A stretch of 64,000 bases of DNA from Pseudomonadota bacterium. GTDB lineage: Bacteria; Pseudomonadota; Alphaproteobacteria; Rhizobiales; Rhizobiaceae. The notes below the pieces were generated by a model. It worked only from the letters and a program-made list of their open reading frames with translations, ran no database searches and was not told where the DNA came from. Positions 42,162-51,851 of this stretch are shown here, one piece after another; the first letter of the stretch is position 1, and each line of letters opens with the position of its first letter. The stretch lies in contig JAIUPA010000018.1 in assembly GCA_020161665.1 (NCBI GenBank), forward strand, positions 52,000 to 115,999. The letters are read 5' to 3'. Position numbers and translations under genes: made by a program.

Positions 42162-42794
42162 ATGCGTACGTCTCCTGCGAACCGGACCTTCCTTTCCGCC
42201 CTGCGCCAGCGCACAGGCCTGGTGCTTGCGAGCGCGAAGCGCAACGCACTGCGCCTGCGGGACGATTGCTCAGGTCTGGGTGCTGTGGAATTTGCCCTGC
42301 TCGCCCCGCTTCTTCTGATGCTCTACATCTCGGCCTTCGAAGTCACGCAAGGCTTTTCCGCCTCCAAGCGGACCGCGCGGGCAGCGGGTGTCATCGCCGA
42401 CCTCGTCAGTCAGGAAGAAGAGGTCACACCGACGACGCTGAGCGGCATGACGGTGATCGCCAATTCGATCTTTGCCCCCATGAGCACCTCGCAGATGAGC
42501 ATCGTGATTTCGGGCATTGCCGTGGACTCCACCGGAAAGTCGACGGTGAGCTGGTCGTGGACGCAGGACAACTCCAACCCCTACAAGGTCGGTTCTACGG
42601 TCAATATTCCTTCGGACATGGCAGGCCCCAGTTCCTTCCTCATCCGTTCGGAAGTGACCTACCCGTACAAAATCCTGAGCTTCATGCCGGGCCTCTTGCC
42701 GTCGCAGACCCAGGATCTGACGCTTTACCGCCAGTATTACTTCCGCCAGCGCACGGGCGACACCCTGCCCTGCACGGGTTGCGCCACCAAGTAA
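42162..42794 (+). CDS. second TadE/TadF-like pseudopilin
   Basis: A 210-residue protein from ATG 42162; an in-frame ATG at 42132 lies inside the upstream gene and is less likely. The motif GLGAVEFALLAPLLLMLYIS matches the pseudopilin pattern. The periplasmic part contains few charged residues, and TGDTLPCTGC near the end has two Cys. It probably works with the preceding TadE-like protein. No TadG gene is seen in the window. Confidence 0.85.
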   Translation: MRTSPANRTFLSALRQRTGLVLASAKRNALRLRDDCSGLGAVEFALLAPLLLMLYISAFEVTQGFSASKRTARAAGVIADLVSQEEEVTPTTLSGMTVIANSIFAPMSTSQMSIVISGIAVDSTGKSTVSWSWTQDNSNPYKVGSTVNIPSDMAGPSSFLIRSEVTYPYKILSFMPGLLPSQTQDLTLYRQYYFRQRTGDTLPCTGCATK

Positions 42795-42916
42795 GAATTG
42801 TGCACGCCACTCTTTTGCCAACCTGCTGACAACGCTATATCTGAAACCTTTCAGCTGGCGACGCGCTCACAAGCGTCGTCCTTCTGATACAGGTAATGGC
42901 AGCAGCGGGAGCTTGC

Positions 42917-44137
42917 ATGGCGCGCGCCTTCATATTCGTTCTCGATTCCTTCGGCATTGGCGGAGCGCCGGATGCCACGGCCTATGGCGACGCCGGTTCC
43001 GATACGCTGGGGCACATTGCCGAGTTCTGCGCCGCCGGGGCGGCCGACCGCGCCGGGCTTCGTGAGGGGCCGCTGCGCCTGCCGAACATGAGCGTTCTCG
43101 GGCTGCTGCATGCGGCCAAATCGGCCACGGGCCGTTTCCCCGCTGGCATGCCCGTGCCCGACCGCATTTTCGGCCTGTCAGCCGCGGCCAGCGAAGTTTC
43201 ACGCGGCAAGGATACGCCCTCCGGCCACTGGGAGATTGCCGGTGTGCCGGTGACGTTCGACTGGGGCTATTTCCCGAGCGAGGGCGATGCCTTCCCGGAA
43301 GAGCTGGTCGAGGCCATCTGCCGCGAGGGCCATGTGCCCGGCATTCTCGGCAACTGCCATGCTTCGGGCACGGAAATCCTCACCCGTCTGGGCGAAGAGC
43401 ATATCCGCACCGGCAAGCCGATTTGCTACACCTCCAGCGATTCCGTTTTCCAGATTGCCGCGCATGAGACGCATTTCGGCCTCGACCGGCTGATCGAACT
43501 CTGCCGCACCGTTCGCAAACTGATCGACCCGTTGAATATCGGCCGCGTCATCGCCCGCCCCTTTGTCGGGGAAACGGCTGCCACCTTCCAGCGCACCGGC
43601 AACCGGCGTGATTTTGCCGTGCCGCCACCGGAGCCGACGCTGCTCGACCGCGCGATTGATGCAGGCCGCAAGGTGCATGCGGTGGGCAAGATCGGCGACA
43701 TCTATGCCCATAAGGGCATTACCCGTGTCATCAAGGCCAATGGTAATGAAGCGCTGGTGGCGGCTGCCATGCAGACCATGGATGAGGCGGAAAGCGGCGA
43801 TATCGTTTTCACCAATCTGGTGGACTTCGATTCCGTTTACGGCCATCGCCGCGATGTGGCGGGCTATGCCGCAGCGCTTGAGGCCTTCGACCGGCATATT
43901 CCGGAAATTCACCGCAAGCTGAAGGGCCGCGATATCGTGGTTCTGACCGCCGATCACGGCTGCGACCCCACCTGGCGCGGCACCGACCACACCCGGGAAC
44001 GCGTGCCGGTGCTGATCTTCGGGCCATCCATCCCGGCGCGCCATCTCGGCGTTCGCTCGACCTATGCCGATATTGGCGAAAGCATCGCGGCCCATCTTGG
44101 CCTGCCCGCCGGCCCCCATGGACGGAGTTTCCTGTGA
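42917..44137 (+). CDS. deoB: phosphopentomutase DeoB
   Basis: DeoB interconverts (deoxy)ribose 1-phosphate and 5-phosphate, linking nucleoside phosphorylases to DeoC. The 406-residue protein has the alkaline-phosphatase-like metal sites: [16 protein letters not shown] at the start and [18 protein letters not shown] near the C-terminus, with SGHWEI in the substrate region. The start is ATG 42917 with GGGAG six bases away. It overlaps add by the GTGA at 44134-44137. Confidence 0.96.
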   Translation: MARAFIFVLDSFGIGGAPDATAYGDAGSDTLGHIAEFCAAGAADRAGLREGPLRLPNMSVLGLLHAAKSATGRFPAGMPVPDRIFGLSAAASEVSRGKDTPSGHWEIAGVPVTFDWGYFPSEGDAFPEELVEAICREGHVPGILGNCHASGTEILTRLGEEHIRTGKPICYTSSDSVFQIAAHETHFGLDRLIELCRTVRKLIDPLNIGRVIARPFVGETAATFQRTGNRRDFAVPPPEPTLLDRAIDAGRKVHAVGKIGDIYAHKGITRVIKANGNEALVAAAMQTMDEAESGDIVFTNLVDFDSVYGHRRDVAGYAAALEAFDRHIPEIHRKLKGRDIVVLTADHGCDPTWRGTDHTRERVPVLIFGPSIPARHLGVRSTYADIGESIAAHLGLPAGPHGRSFL

Positions 44138-45108
44138 CCAAGACGCTGAAGAAAGCTGAACTGCACTGCCATATCGAAGGTGCGGCACCGACAACGCTCA
44201 CCCTCGCGCAGGCCCGCAAATATAACGTCGATGCGGATCATTTCATCCGCGATGGCGGCTATGTCTGGGAGGACTTCACCTCCTTCATCGCCGCTTATGA
44301 TCTGGTGGCCGATCTCTTCCGCACGCCGGAAGACTATGCGCATCTGGCCGAAGCCTACCTCATGGAACTGGCCGGTTACGGCACGATCTATGCCGAGCTT
44401 TTCGTCTCGCCCGATCACGGCGAAGCGGTTGGTATTTCGGCCGACGCCTATCTCGAAGGCATTGCCGCAGGCATGATGGCGGCCCGCGACAAGGGCGGCA
44501 TCGAATCCCGCATGGTGATCATCGGAGAACGCCATCTCGGACCGGAAAACGTGCTGCGCCGGGCGACCGAAACGGCGAAGATGCTGCACCGTCATCCGCT
44601 CGTCACCGGCTTCAACATGGCCGGCGAAGAACGCATGAACCGGGTGGCGGACTATGCCCGCGCCTTTGATATTGCCCGCGATGCCGGACTTGGCCTTACC
44701 ATTCATGCGGGCGAACTGGTCGGCCCGCAAAGCGTGATCGATGCGCTGGATCTGGTGCGGCCATCACGCATTGGCCACGGCGTTCGCGCCATCGAAGACC
44801 CGGACCTTGTGAAGCGTCTGGCCGACCTCGGCACGGTTCTGGAAATCTGCCCCGGCTCGAACATCGCGCTCAAGGTGTACCCGGATTATGAGAGCCATCC
44901 GCTGAAGCGCTTCCTGGAGGCGGGCGTTCGCGTGACACTCAATTCCGATGACCCGCCGTTCTTCCATACGACGCTTGCCATGGAATATGAGCGGGCGGCA
45001 ACCGTGTTCGGGCTTTCGCACGAGGTGATCAATGCCATGACGCGGACAGCGATTGAGGCCGCTTTCGTGGATGAGGCAACGCGCACAGCCCTTCTCGCCC
45101 GTCTTTGA
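44134..45108 (+). CDS. add: adenosine deaminase
   Basis: Adenosine deaminase hydrolyses (deoxy)adenosine to (deoxy)inosine. The 324-residue protein has the metal site HCHIEGA near residue 11, HAGE (general base Glu) around 190, RIGHGVRA and NSDDPPFF. Its start is GTG 44134 overlapping the deoB stop. Deamination then lets purine-nucleoside phosphorylase, encoded about 4 kb away, act on the product. A close relative, adenine deaminase, is less likely given HAGE and the context. Confidence 0.9.
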   Translation: MTKTLKKAELHCHIEGAAPTTLTLAQARKYNVDADHFIRDGGYVWEDFTSFIAAYDLVADLFRTPEDYAHLAEAYLMELAGYGTIYAELFVSPDHGEAVGISADAYLEGIAAGMMAARDKGGIESRMVIIGERHLGPENVLRRATETAKMLHRHPLVTGFNMAGEERMNRVADYARAFDIARDAGLGLTIHAGELVGPQSVIDALDLVRPSRIGHGVRAIEDPDLVKRLADLGTVLEICPGSNIALKVYPDYESHPLKRFLEAGVRVTLNSDDPPFFHTTLAMEYERAATVFGLSHEVINAMTRTAIEAAFVDEATRTALLARL

Positions 45109-45220
45109 CAGCATTTAGCGCCCACGTTGCTGGGGACCGAGCATCCGAAACGCTTGCGGCCTACCCTTTTCCGTGAAAAAACAACGGAAAAGAGCAACAG
45201 ACAAGGCCGGGGTCAATCCA

Positions 45221-45850
45221 ATGAATGGCGTTACCGTAATCAAGCACCCGCTGGTGCAGCACAAGCTGACCATCATGCGCCGCAAGGACACGTCGACGGG
45301 CAGCTTCCGCCGCCTGCTGCGCGAGATTTCCACGCTGCTGTGCTACGAAGTAACCCATGATCTGGAACTGACCATGGAGACCATCGAGACGCCACTTCAG
45401 ACCATGGAAGCGCCGATCCTTGAGGGGAAGAAGCTGGTGTTTGCCTCGATCCTGCGCGCCGGTAACGGCCTTCTGGAAGGCATGCTCGATCTCGTTCCTT
45501 CGGCCCGCGTCTCGCATATCGGCGTTTACCGCGATCATGAAACGCTGCAGCCGGTCGAATATTACTTCAAGGCCCCGGAAGACATTGCCGAGCGTCTCGT
45601 CATCGTCGTTGATCCGATGCTGGCAACCGGCAATTCCTCGATTGCCGCCGTGGAGAAGCTTAAAGAGCGCGGCGCCCACAATATCCGCTTCCTCTGCCTG
45701 CTGGCCGCCCCGGAAGGCATTGCCAACTTCCGTGCCGCCCATCCCGATGTGCCGGTCTTCACCGCCTCCATCGACAGCCATCTGAACGAAAAGGGCTATA
45801 TCGTGCCGGGTCTGGGTGACGCGGGCGACCGCATGTACGGCACCAAGTAA
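45221..45850 (+). CDS. upp: uracil phosphoribosyltransferase
   Basis: Upp makes UMP from uracil and PRPP. The 209-residue protein has [12 protein letters not shown] (uracil/flexible region), the PRPP-binding motif [14 protein letters not shown] and the C-terminal [18 protein letters not shown] 45221 with GGGG upstream is the start. It follows add by 112 bases and so may have its own promoter or belong to the same transcript. Confidence 0.96.
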   Translation: MNGVTVIKHPLVQHKLTIMRRKDTSTGSFRRLLREISTLLCYEVTHDLELTMETIETPLQTMEAPILEGKKLVFASILRAGNGLLEGMLDLVPSARVSHIGVYRDHETLQPVEYYFKAPEDIAERLVIVVDPMLATGNSSIAAVEKLKERGAHNIRFLCLLAAPEGIANFRAAHPDVPVFTASIDSHLNEKGYIVPGLGDAGDRMYGTK

Positions 45851-45859
45851 GCTCTTTTT

Positions 45860-45880
45860 TGACAATCGTTCAAATTGTCA
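45860..45880. promoter_or_regulatory. inverted repeat between upp and the aspartic protease gene
   Basis: TGACAAT and ATTGTCA, 7 bp arms with a 7-base gap, preceded by TTTTTT. The T-run lies on the wrong side for a plus-strand terminator. It might be an operator overlapping the promoter of the gene at 45949 (TTGACA at 45859). Confidence 0.35.
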
Positions 45881-45948
45881 CAATCGACTTAAGCGCCTTT
45901 CAGAACAATCCTGCCATCATCACCCGCAAAATCGGGGAATGATGGCAG

Positions 45949-46482
45949 ATGGTGCGCAATCTTTTGATCTTTTCGGGCTTTATGGCGTTTATTGCCATGG
46001 CGCTGCCGGACTATCTCAACCGCAATCCGGCTCCGGCCGGCGGTCATGAACAGGTCCTCGTCGCCAACGAACGCGCGGGCGCACCGCCGGTCCCCAGTTC
46101 TCAAGGCGGAGGGCGCGACGCTTATCTGCAGCAGGACGCGCGCGGGCATTTTTCCGGCACCTTCACCATCAATGGCCGTCCGGTTGAGGGCATGATCGAC
46201 ACCGGCGCATCCCTGATCGCGCTGCCGGAAAGCGTAGCACGCCGGATCGGCTTCAGCCCCGCAACCTTGAACTTCAATCACCCGGTGAGCACCGCCAACG
46301 GCCAGACCATGAGCGCGCGGATCACACTGGACCGGGTGGAAATCGGCCCCGTACGCGCCTTCGGCGTGCAGGCCGTCGTCATCCGCGACGAGGCGCTTTC
46401 CTCACCGCTGATCGGCATGAGCTTCCTTTCGAAGATCTCCGGTTATTCCGTTTCCAGCGGGCGCATGAAGCTTTCGAGCTAG
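45949..46482 (+). CDS. retropepsin-like aspartic protease (TIGR02281 type)
   Basis: A 177-residue protein. The N-terminal membrane anchor (NLLIFSGFMAFIAMALP) is followed by a linker and a single retropepsin domain with EGMIDTGASLIALPESVA, the DTGAS active site, and PLIGMSFLSKI. As a monomer has one Asp, it should dimerise. Function in alphaproteobacteria is largely unknown. It converges with deoA; the two stop codons share CTAG. Confidence 0.85.
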   Translation: MVRNLLIFSGFMAFIAMALPDYLNRNPAPAGGHEQVLVANERAGAPPVPSSQGGGRDAYLQQDARGHFSGTFTINGRPVEGMIDTGASLIALPESVARRIGFSPATLNFNHPVSTANGQTMSARITLDRVEIGPVRAFGVQAVVIRDEALSSPLIGMSFLSKISGYSVSSGRMKLSS

Positions 46483-47789
46483 GCTATATGAGTGAGGATG
46501 GCCGGGCCGATTTCGGGCGCGGCCTCACCAATGCGATAGGCGGCGAGAAGGCGTGCGGTTCCGGCATCCGCCGAAGCTTCATCCGCCGCATGGATCACAG
46601 CCAGCGGCTCCCCCTTTTCCAGATGCGTGCCAAGCGGCTTCAGATCCGTGAAACCGACGCGGTGGTCGATCCCATCCTGCGGACGCTTGCGCCCGCCACC
46701 CAATTCCAGAACGGCAATGCCCACATCGCGCGTTTCACAGGCGGCGAGATAGCCCGCCTGCGGGGCAAGAACCGGGCGGATGACGGGCGCGGCGACCAGA
46801 TAGGCGTCCGGCTTGTCCATGAAATCCACTGGTCCACCCAAGGCCCGAACCATACGGGCGAAAATTTCCGCTGCGGCACCGCTTTCGAGCGCCTTGCGGG
46901 CTTCGGTCTCGGCACTCTTGCGGTCGCTTACCGCTCCGGCCTGAACCAGCATTTCGGCGGCCAGTGCGAATGTCACGGTATCGAGGCGCGTGTCCGCCTT
47001 TTCGCCCTTCAGGAAGGCCACGGCATTGGCGACTTCGACGGCATTGCCCGCAGCGTCCGCCAGCGGCTCGTTCATGTCGGTCAGAAGGGCCGCCGTTTTC
47101 ACACCCGCACCATTGGCGACTTCAACCAGCGAGCGGGCCAGCGCTTCGGCCGCCTCGCGGCTCGCCATAAACGCGCCGTTGCCGCATTTCACATCGAGCA
47201 CAAGGCTTTCGAGACCCGCGGCCAGCTTTTTTGACAGGATGGAGGCGGTGATCAGCGGAATGGATTCCACCGTCGCGGTCACGTCGCGAATGGCATAGAG
47301 ACGCTTGTCAGCCGGAGCGAGATCGCCCGTCTGGCCGATGATGGCGCAGCCGACATCCTTGACCGTGCGCCGCAAATCCGCCTCGCCCGGCATGACATTG
47401 TAGCCGGGGATCGATTGCAGCTTGTCGAGCGTGCCCCCCGTGTGGCCAAGTCCGCGCCCGGAAATCATCGGCACGGCAAGACCGCAGGCCGCCACGATAG
47501 GGGCCAGCATCAGCGACACGTTATCGCCCACACCGCCCGTCGAATGCTTGTCGGCGACCGGACGTCCGGCGTCGGCCCAGGACAGGACATCGCCGGAATC
47601 GCGCATGGCGAGCGTCAGCGCGATAACTTCCTCACGGCTCATGCCCTGAAAGAACACCGCCATGGCAAAGGCCGCGACCTGCCCTTCGGAAATCGTCTCG
47701 CTGGTCAGCCCCTTGATAAAACCGGCAATGTCGTCTGCGGCGAGCGGCTGGCCATCGCGCTTGCGACGGATGATTTCCTGCGGGATCAT
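46479..47789 (-). CDS. deoA: thymidine phosphorylase
   Basis: DeoA splits thymidine or deoxyuridine with phosphate. The 436-residue protein has the family signature SGRGLGHTGGTLDKL, the phosphate-binding ADKHSTGGVGDNVS, and the C-terminal alpha/beta domain. The start is ATG 47789 (MIPQEIIRRKRDGQPL); a longer open frame upstream runs into deoC. It is the last gene of the nucleoside operon, five bases after deoC. Confidence 0.96.
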   Translation of the reverse strand: MIPQEIIRRKRDGQPLAADDIAGFIKGLTSETISEGQVAAFAMAVFFQGMSREEVIALTLAMRDSGDVLSWADAGRPVADKHSTGGVGDNVSLMLAPIVAACGLAVPMISGRGLGHTGGTLDKLQSIPGYNVMPGEADLRRTVKDVGCAIIGQTGDLAPADKRLYAIRDVTATVESIPLITASILSKKLAAGLESLVLDVKCGNGAFMASREAAEALARSLVEVANGAGVKTAALLTDMNEPLADAAGNAVEVANAVAFLKGEKADTRLDTVTFALAAEMLVQAGAVSDRKSAETEARKALESGAAAEIFARMVRALGGPVDFMDKPDAYLVAAPVIRPVLAPQAGYLAACETRDVGIAVLELGGGRKRPQDGIDHRVGFTDLKPLGTHLEKGEPLAVIHAADEASADAGTARLLAAYRIGEAAPEIGPAILTHIA

Positions 47790-47794
47790 GATGC

Positions 47795-48565
47795 TCAATA
47801 GCCTTTGGAAACGGGGGCGTGACCGCCGGTCAGCGCCGCCAGAATGTTGTCGAGAAGGCCGGACGCCCCAAAGCGGAAGGTGGACGGCATGACCCAATCC
47901 GGTCCGCGAATGGTGCTGGCCAGATCCAGGTAAAGGGCTGCATCCGGCACAGAGCCGATGCCACCGGCGGCCTTGAAGCCGATATTTTGACCGGAATCGC
48001 GGATCGCGTGCAGCATGGTATCGGCGGCTTCGAGCGTGGCATTGACCGCCACCTTGCCCGTCGAGGTCTTGATGAAGTCAGCGCCGCCCTCAATGGCAAT
48101 CTCGCTGGCGCGGCGGATCAGCGCCTTTTCCTTCAACTCACCCGTTTCCAGAATGACCTTCAACTTGACCACGGGCGGGCAAACGGCACGAACCGCTTCC
48201 ACCATCTTCGCCGCCTCGGCCTCGCGACCGGCCATCAGCGCCTTATAGGGCAAAACCAGATCGATCTCGTTGGCGCCATCGGCAATGGCCGTTTCCGTCT
48301 CGGCCACCACATCGGCGACAGCCATATCGCCCGAGGGGAAATTGACCACAGTGGCGATCGCAACCGGCGACGTATCGCCGAGAATTCCCGCCGCATAAGC
48401 GACAAAGCGCGGCCAGATGCAGATGGCGGCGACATTGCCGAAGGGCGTGACGGCGCGATGGCAGAGCGTGCGGATATCAGCCTCGGTGCAATCATCCTTC
48501 AGATTGGTGAGATCGAGAAGCGTCAGCGCCTGGGAGGCAGCCTCACGCAGATCATGGTCATTCAT
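47795..48565 (-). CDS. deoC: deoxyribose-phosphate aldolase
   Basis: DeoC splits deoxyribose 5-phosphate into glyceraldehyde 3-phosphate and acetaldehyde. The 256-residue protein has the Schiff-base Lys in GADFIKTSTGK, and LKVILETGEL with a second Lys. It overlaps punA by ATGA. With DeoA and DeoB it completes the degradation of deoxynucleoside sugars. Confidence 0.96.
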   Translation of the reverse strand: MNDHDLREAASQALTLLDLTNLKDDCTEADIRTLCHRAVTPFGNVAAICIWPRFVAYAAGILGDTSPVAIATVVNFPSGDMAVADVVAETETAIADGANEIDLVLPYKALMAGREAEAAKMVEAVRAVCPPVVKLKVILETGELKEKALIRRASEIAIEGGADFIKTSTGKVAVNATLEAADTMLHAIRDSGQNIGFKAAGGIGSVPDAALYLDLASTIRGPDWVMPSTFRFGASGLLDNILAALTGGHAPVSKGY

Positions 48566-49368
48566 AACTCGAAACCTCCACCGGCAATCATCGTCTTCAG
48601 GATGGCGGCCAGACGCTTTCCGCCCAAGGGCGCCATCTCCTTCGTCTGTTCGTGGCTGATGGTCGCGTTTGGCATGCCAGCCCCATAATTGGTGATCACG
48701 GAGGCTGCGGCAACCCTTAACCCGAAAAAGCGGGCGATAATGACTTCCGGCACGGTGGACATGCCAACCGCATCGCCCCCCAGAATGCGGGCCATACGCA
48801 CTTCTGCGGGTGTTTCAAAACTCGGCCCGGAGAACCACGTATACACACCCTCAAACAGTTTGACACCGCTTCTGGCCGCTGACGAGCGCATCCGGTCGAG
48901 AAGGACCGCATCATAAGCATCGCCCATCGGCACGAAGCGGCGATCATCTTCTTCGCCGATCATCGGGTTGAAGCCGGAGAAATTGATGTGATCGGTGATC
49001 GCCATGACGGAGCCCGGCGGCATATCTTCATGCAGCGAGCCTGCGGCATTGGTGAGGATCAGCGATTGCACGCCAAGCCCGGCCAGCACCTCGATAGGGC
49101 GGCGCATGACGCGCGCATCGCCCGCTTCGTAATAATGAACGCGGCCCGACAGCATGATGACAGGCTCACGCCCGATGGTGCCCGCCACTACTTCGCCCGC
49201 ATGGCCGGAAATGCGGCTGATCGGGAAATCCGGCAGATCGGCATAGGGGATGCGAACGGCATCTTCGACTTCATCGGCAAGCGGTCCCAGACCGGAGCCG
49301 AGCACCACGGCCACGCGCGGCATCCGGCCATCCAGCCGGTCGACCAGAAGGTCGATTGCATTCTTCAT
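48562..49368 (-). CDS. punA: purine-nucleoside phosphorylase (trimeric, PunA type)
   Basis: A 268-residue PNP of the trimeric class. Motifs are VAVVLGSGLGPLADEV (phosphate), SGRVHYYEAG, LILTNAAGSLHEDM, VYTWFSGPSFETPAEV and VITNYGAGM. It splits inosine, guanosine and their deoxy forms. It overlaps both neighbours by four bases (cdd and deoC), so the operon is tightly coupled. Confidence 0.94.
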   Translation of the reverse strand: MKNAIDLLVDRLDGRMPRVAVVLGSGLGPLADEVEDAVRIPYADLPDFPISRISGHAGEVVAGTIGREPVIMLSGRVHYYEAGDARVMRRPIEVLAGLGVQSLILTNAAGSLHEDMPPGSVMAITDHINFSGFNPMIGEEDDRRFVPMGDAYDAVLLDRMRSSAARSGVKLFEGVYTWFSGPSFETPAEVRMARILGGDAVGMSTVPEVIIARFFGLRVAAASVITNYGAGMPNATISHEQTKEMAPLGGKRLAAILKTMIAGGGFEL

Positions 49369-49757
49369 CCCAAAATCTCCGTCTTGAAGGAGAAGGGCAG
49401 CAGTTCCTCCATGGTCATGGTTTTCTGCACGCCCACCGCATCACACAGGTAGATCGGGGTCTTGGCATCGGCGAATTCAGCAATCTTCTGGCGGCAACCG
49501 CCGCAGGGCGGGCAAAGCGCCAGTTTTTCGGCAATGACAGCCATTTCGACGATCTTCTTGCCGCCTGCCATGATCATGCAGCCGATGGCGGTCGGCTCCG
49601 CGCACCACCCTTGCGGAAAAGACAGGTTCTCGATATTCGCGCCGGTATAGATCTTGCCGTCATCGGCCCGGATGGCCGCGCCGACCGGGAATTTCGAATA
49701 GGGCGCGTGGGCGAATTTCATCGCATCGCGGGCGGCCTCGAACAGTTCTTGCGACAT
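49365..49757 (-). CDS. cdd: cytidine deaminase
   Basis: A 130-residue enzyme of the small tetrameric type that converts (deoxy)cytidine to (deoxy)uridine. The zinc site is WCAEPTAIG with the general acid Glu, and CPPCGGCRQ. ATG 49757 has an AAGGAG site. It follows the permease gene by one base pair and lets cytidine enter the route to DeoA and Upp. Confidence 0.95.
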   Translation of the reverse strand: MSQELFEAARDAMKFAHAPYSKFPVGAAIRADDGKIYTGANIENLSFPQGWCAEPTAIGCMIMAGGKKIVEMAVIAEKLALCPPCGGCRQKIAEFADAKTPIYLCDAVGVQKTMTMEELLPFSFKTEILG

Positions 49758-49758
49758 C

Positions 49759-50730
49759 TTATCGCTCCTTCGTATAGGCCACGCCACCGGCCTTCGGCGG
49801 GCGGGCGACGCCAATAAAGCCTGCCAGCAGCACGCAGGTCAGCACATAGGGCAGTGCCTGGAAAATCTGCACCGGCACTTCGCCGAGACCCGGCACGGCC
49901 TTGCCCTGCATGAAGTTGGCAAAGGCATCGAGAAAGCCGAACAACAGGCAGGCAAACAGCACCGGCACCGGCTTCCACTTGGCGAAGATCAGCGCGGCCA
50001 GCGCGATATAGCCCTTGCCTGCCGACATATTGTTGATGAAGGCCGCCGACTGGGCGATGGCAAGATAAGCACCGGAAAAGCCGCAGAGAAAGCCTGCGAC
50101 GAGCGTCGCACGATAGCGAAGCCAGATGACCGAAATGCCTGCCGTATCCACCGCGCCCGGATTTTCACCGACGGCACGAAGCCTCAGGCCAAAGCGCGTG
50201 CGATAAAGCACCCACCACGACAATGGCACCGCCAGAAAGGCAAGATAGGTCAGGAGGTTGTTGCCGGAAATGACATTGGCGTAGATCGGGCCGATGAAGG
50301 GCACGTCACGCATCATATCGACACCCGGAAGGGTGATCGGCTGGAAGCGCGCATCATTCGCCACGGTGGGCGTGCGACCGCCCTGCCCGAACCAGGCGTG
50401 ACCCAAGACGACGGCCAGACCCGCTGCCACGAAGTTCAGCGCCACGCCGGAGACGATCTGGTTGCCGCGACTGGTGATCGAGGCAAAGCCATGGATCAGC
50501 GAGAAGATCATCGAGACGACAATCGCCGCGCCCAGCCCGGCAAAAGCCGAGCCGGTGAGATAGGCGACGCAGGCGGCGGCAAAGGCACCGGCCAGCATCT
50601 TGCCTTCAAGGCCGATGTCGAAAACGCCGGCGCGTTCGGAAAAGAGACCCGCCAGTGCGGTGAAAATCAGCGGGATCGAAAGGCGGATCGTCGAACCGAG
50701 AATGCTGATGAAGATATCGAAGGTTTCCAT
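49759..50730 (-). CDS. nucleoside ABC transporter permease (second subunit)
   Basis: A 323-residue permease of the BPD_transp_2 type with about eight to nine membrane segments. GVFDIGLEGKMLAGAFAA and AVGENPGAVDTAGISV are the typical motifs of BMP-linked nucleoside permeases. Start ATG 50730 follows GGAGAGG. It forms a heterodimer with the preceding permease. Confidence 0.93.
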   Translation of the reverse strand: METFDIFISILGSTIRLSIPLIFTALAGLFSERAGVFDIGLEGKMLAGAFAAACVAYLTGSAFAGLGAAIVVSMIFSLIHGFASITSRGNQIVSGVALNFVAAGLAVVLGHAWFGQGGRTPTVANDARFQPITLPGVDMMRDVPFIGPIYANVISGNNLLTYLAFLAVPLSWWVLYRTRFGLRLRAVGENPGAVDTAGISVIWLRYRATLVAGFLCGFSGAYLAIAQSAAFINNMSAGKGYIALAALIFAKWKPVPVLFACLLFGFLDAFANFMQGKAVPGLGEVPVQIFQALPYVLTCVLLAGFIGVARPPKAGGVAYTKER

Positions 50731-50740
50731 GATCCTCTCC

Positions 50741-51844
50741 TCAGCCCTTGGCAAAACGCGTGTAGATTTTCACGATGGCCGGACGGAACATGTGTTCCAG
50801 CGCGCCTGCGAAGAGAATGACGAGGCCCTGAATGACCATGACCATATCGCGCGTGATGGCCGGCCGTTCAAACGACAGTTCATCGCCGCCCTTGTAAAGC
50901 AGGCCGAACAGGATGGCGGCCAGAACGATGCCGAGCGGATGGTTTCGCCCCATGAGTGACACGGCAATGCCGACAAAGCCCGCGCCGCCGACGAATTCCA
51001 CCTGCAGGCGGGCCGACGCCCCCAGCACCGGGTTCAGCGCCATCATGCCCGCCAGTGCGCCGGATAGCAGCATGGCGATGATGACGGTGCGCACATAGGG
51101 CACACCCGCATAGATCGCCGCCGAGGGGCTGACGCCGAGCGTGCGCATTTCAAAACCGAGTTTGGTGCGCCAGATCAACAGCCATATCAGCACGCACATG
51201 ACGAGCGCGATGATGAAGGAGAAATTGAGCGGAGCGGCCCCGAGCTTCATGCCGAAAATAGCCATCAGCCAATCAAGCTTCGGCAATTGCCCACCGGGCA
51301 GGAAGGTGCGGGTTTCGGGCGCCATCTTGCCGGGCACGATCAGCACATTCACCAGCAAATAGACCATCAGCGCCGCGCCGATGAAATTGAACATGATGGT
51401 GGTGATGACGATGTGGCTGCCACGCTTGGCCTGCATCCAGGCCGGAATAAAGGCCCAGGCCGCCCCAAACAGCGCCGCGCCCAGAATGGCAAACGGCATG
51501 GTGACATACCACGGCACATAATGATCCAGCGCCAGCGCGACCAGCGCCGCGCCCAGGCCGCCAACATAGGCCTGCCCTTCCGAGCCGATGTTGAACAGGC
51601 CCGCATGGAAGGCAATCGCCACCGACAGGCCAGTGAAGATGAAGCTTGTCGCATAATAGAGCGTGAAGCCGATGGCCTCGCCGCTGCCCAACGCACCGCG
51701 CAGCATGAAATCCAGCGCTTCCAGCGGGCTTTCGCCGATCAGCCAGATCACCAGACCGGAAATCAGGAAGGCGACGATGAGGTTGATCAACGGCATGAGG
51801 CCGTAATTGATCCAGTTCGGCAATTTTACAGAAGCGGTGCTCAT
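50741..51844 (-). CDS. nucleoside ABC transporter permease (first subunit)
   Basis: A 367-residue BPD_transp_2 permease with about nine to ten membrane segments. GLFNIGSEGQAYVGGLGA and TLGVSPSAAIYAGVP match the family. The start is ATG 51844. It lies seven bases after the ATPase gene and ten before the second permease. Confidence 0.93.
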   Translation of the reverse strand: MSTASVKLPNWINYGLMPLINLIVAFLISGLVIWLIGESPLEALDFMLRGALGSGEAIGFTLYYATSFIFTGLSVAIAFHAGLFNIGSEGQAYVGGLGAALVALALDHYVPWYVTMPFAILGAALFGAAWAFIPAWMQAKRGSHIVITTIMFNFIGAALMVYLLVNVLIVPGKMAPETRTFLPGGQLPKLDWLMAIFGMKLGAAPLNFSFIIALVMCVLIWLLIWRTKLGFEMRTLGVSPSAAIYAGVPYVRTVIIAMLLSGALAGMMALNPVLGASARLQVEFVGGAGFVGIAVSLMGRNHPLGIVLAAILFGLLYKGGDELSFERPAITRDMVMVIQGLVILFAGALEHMFRPAIVKIYTRFAKG

Positions 51845-51851
51845 ACGGCCC

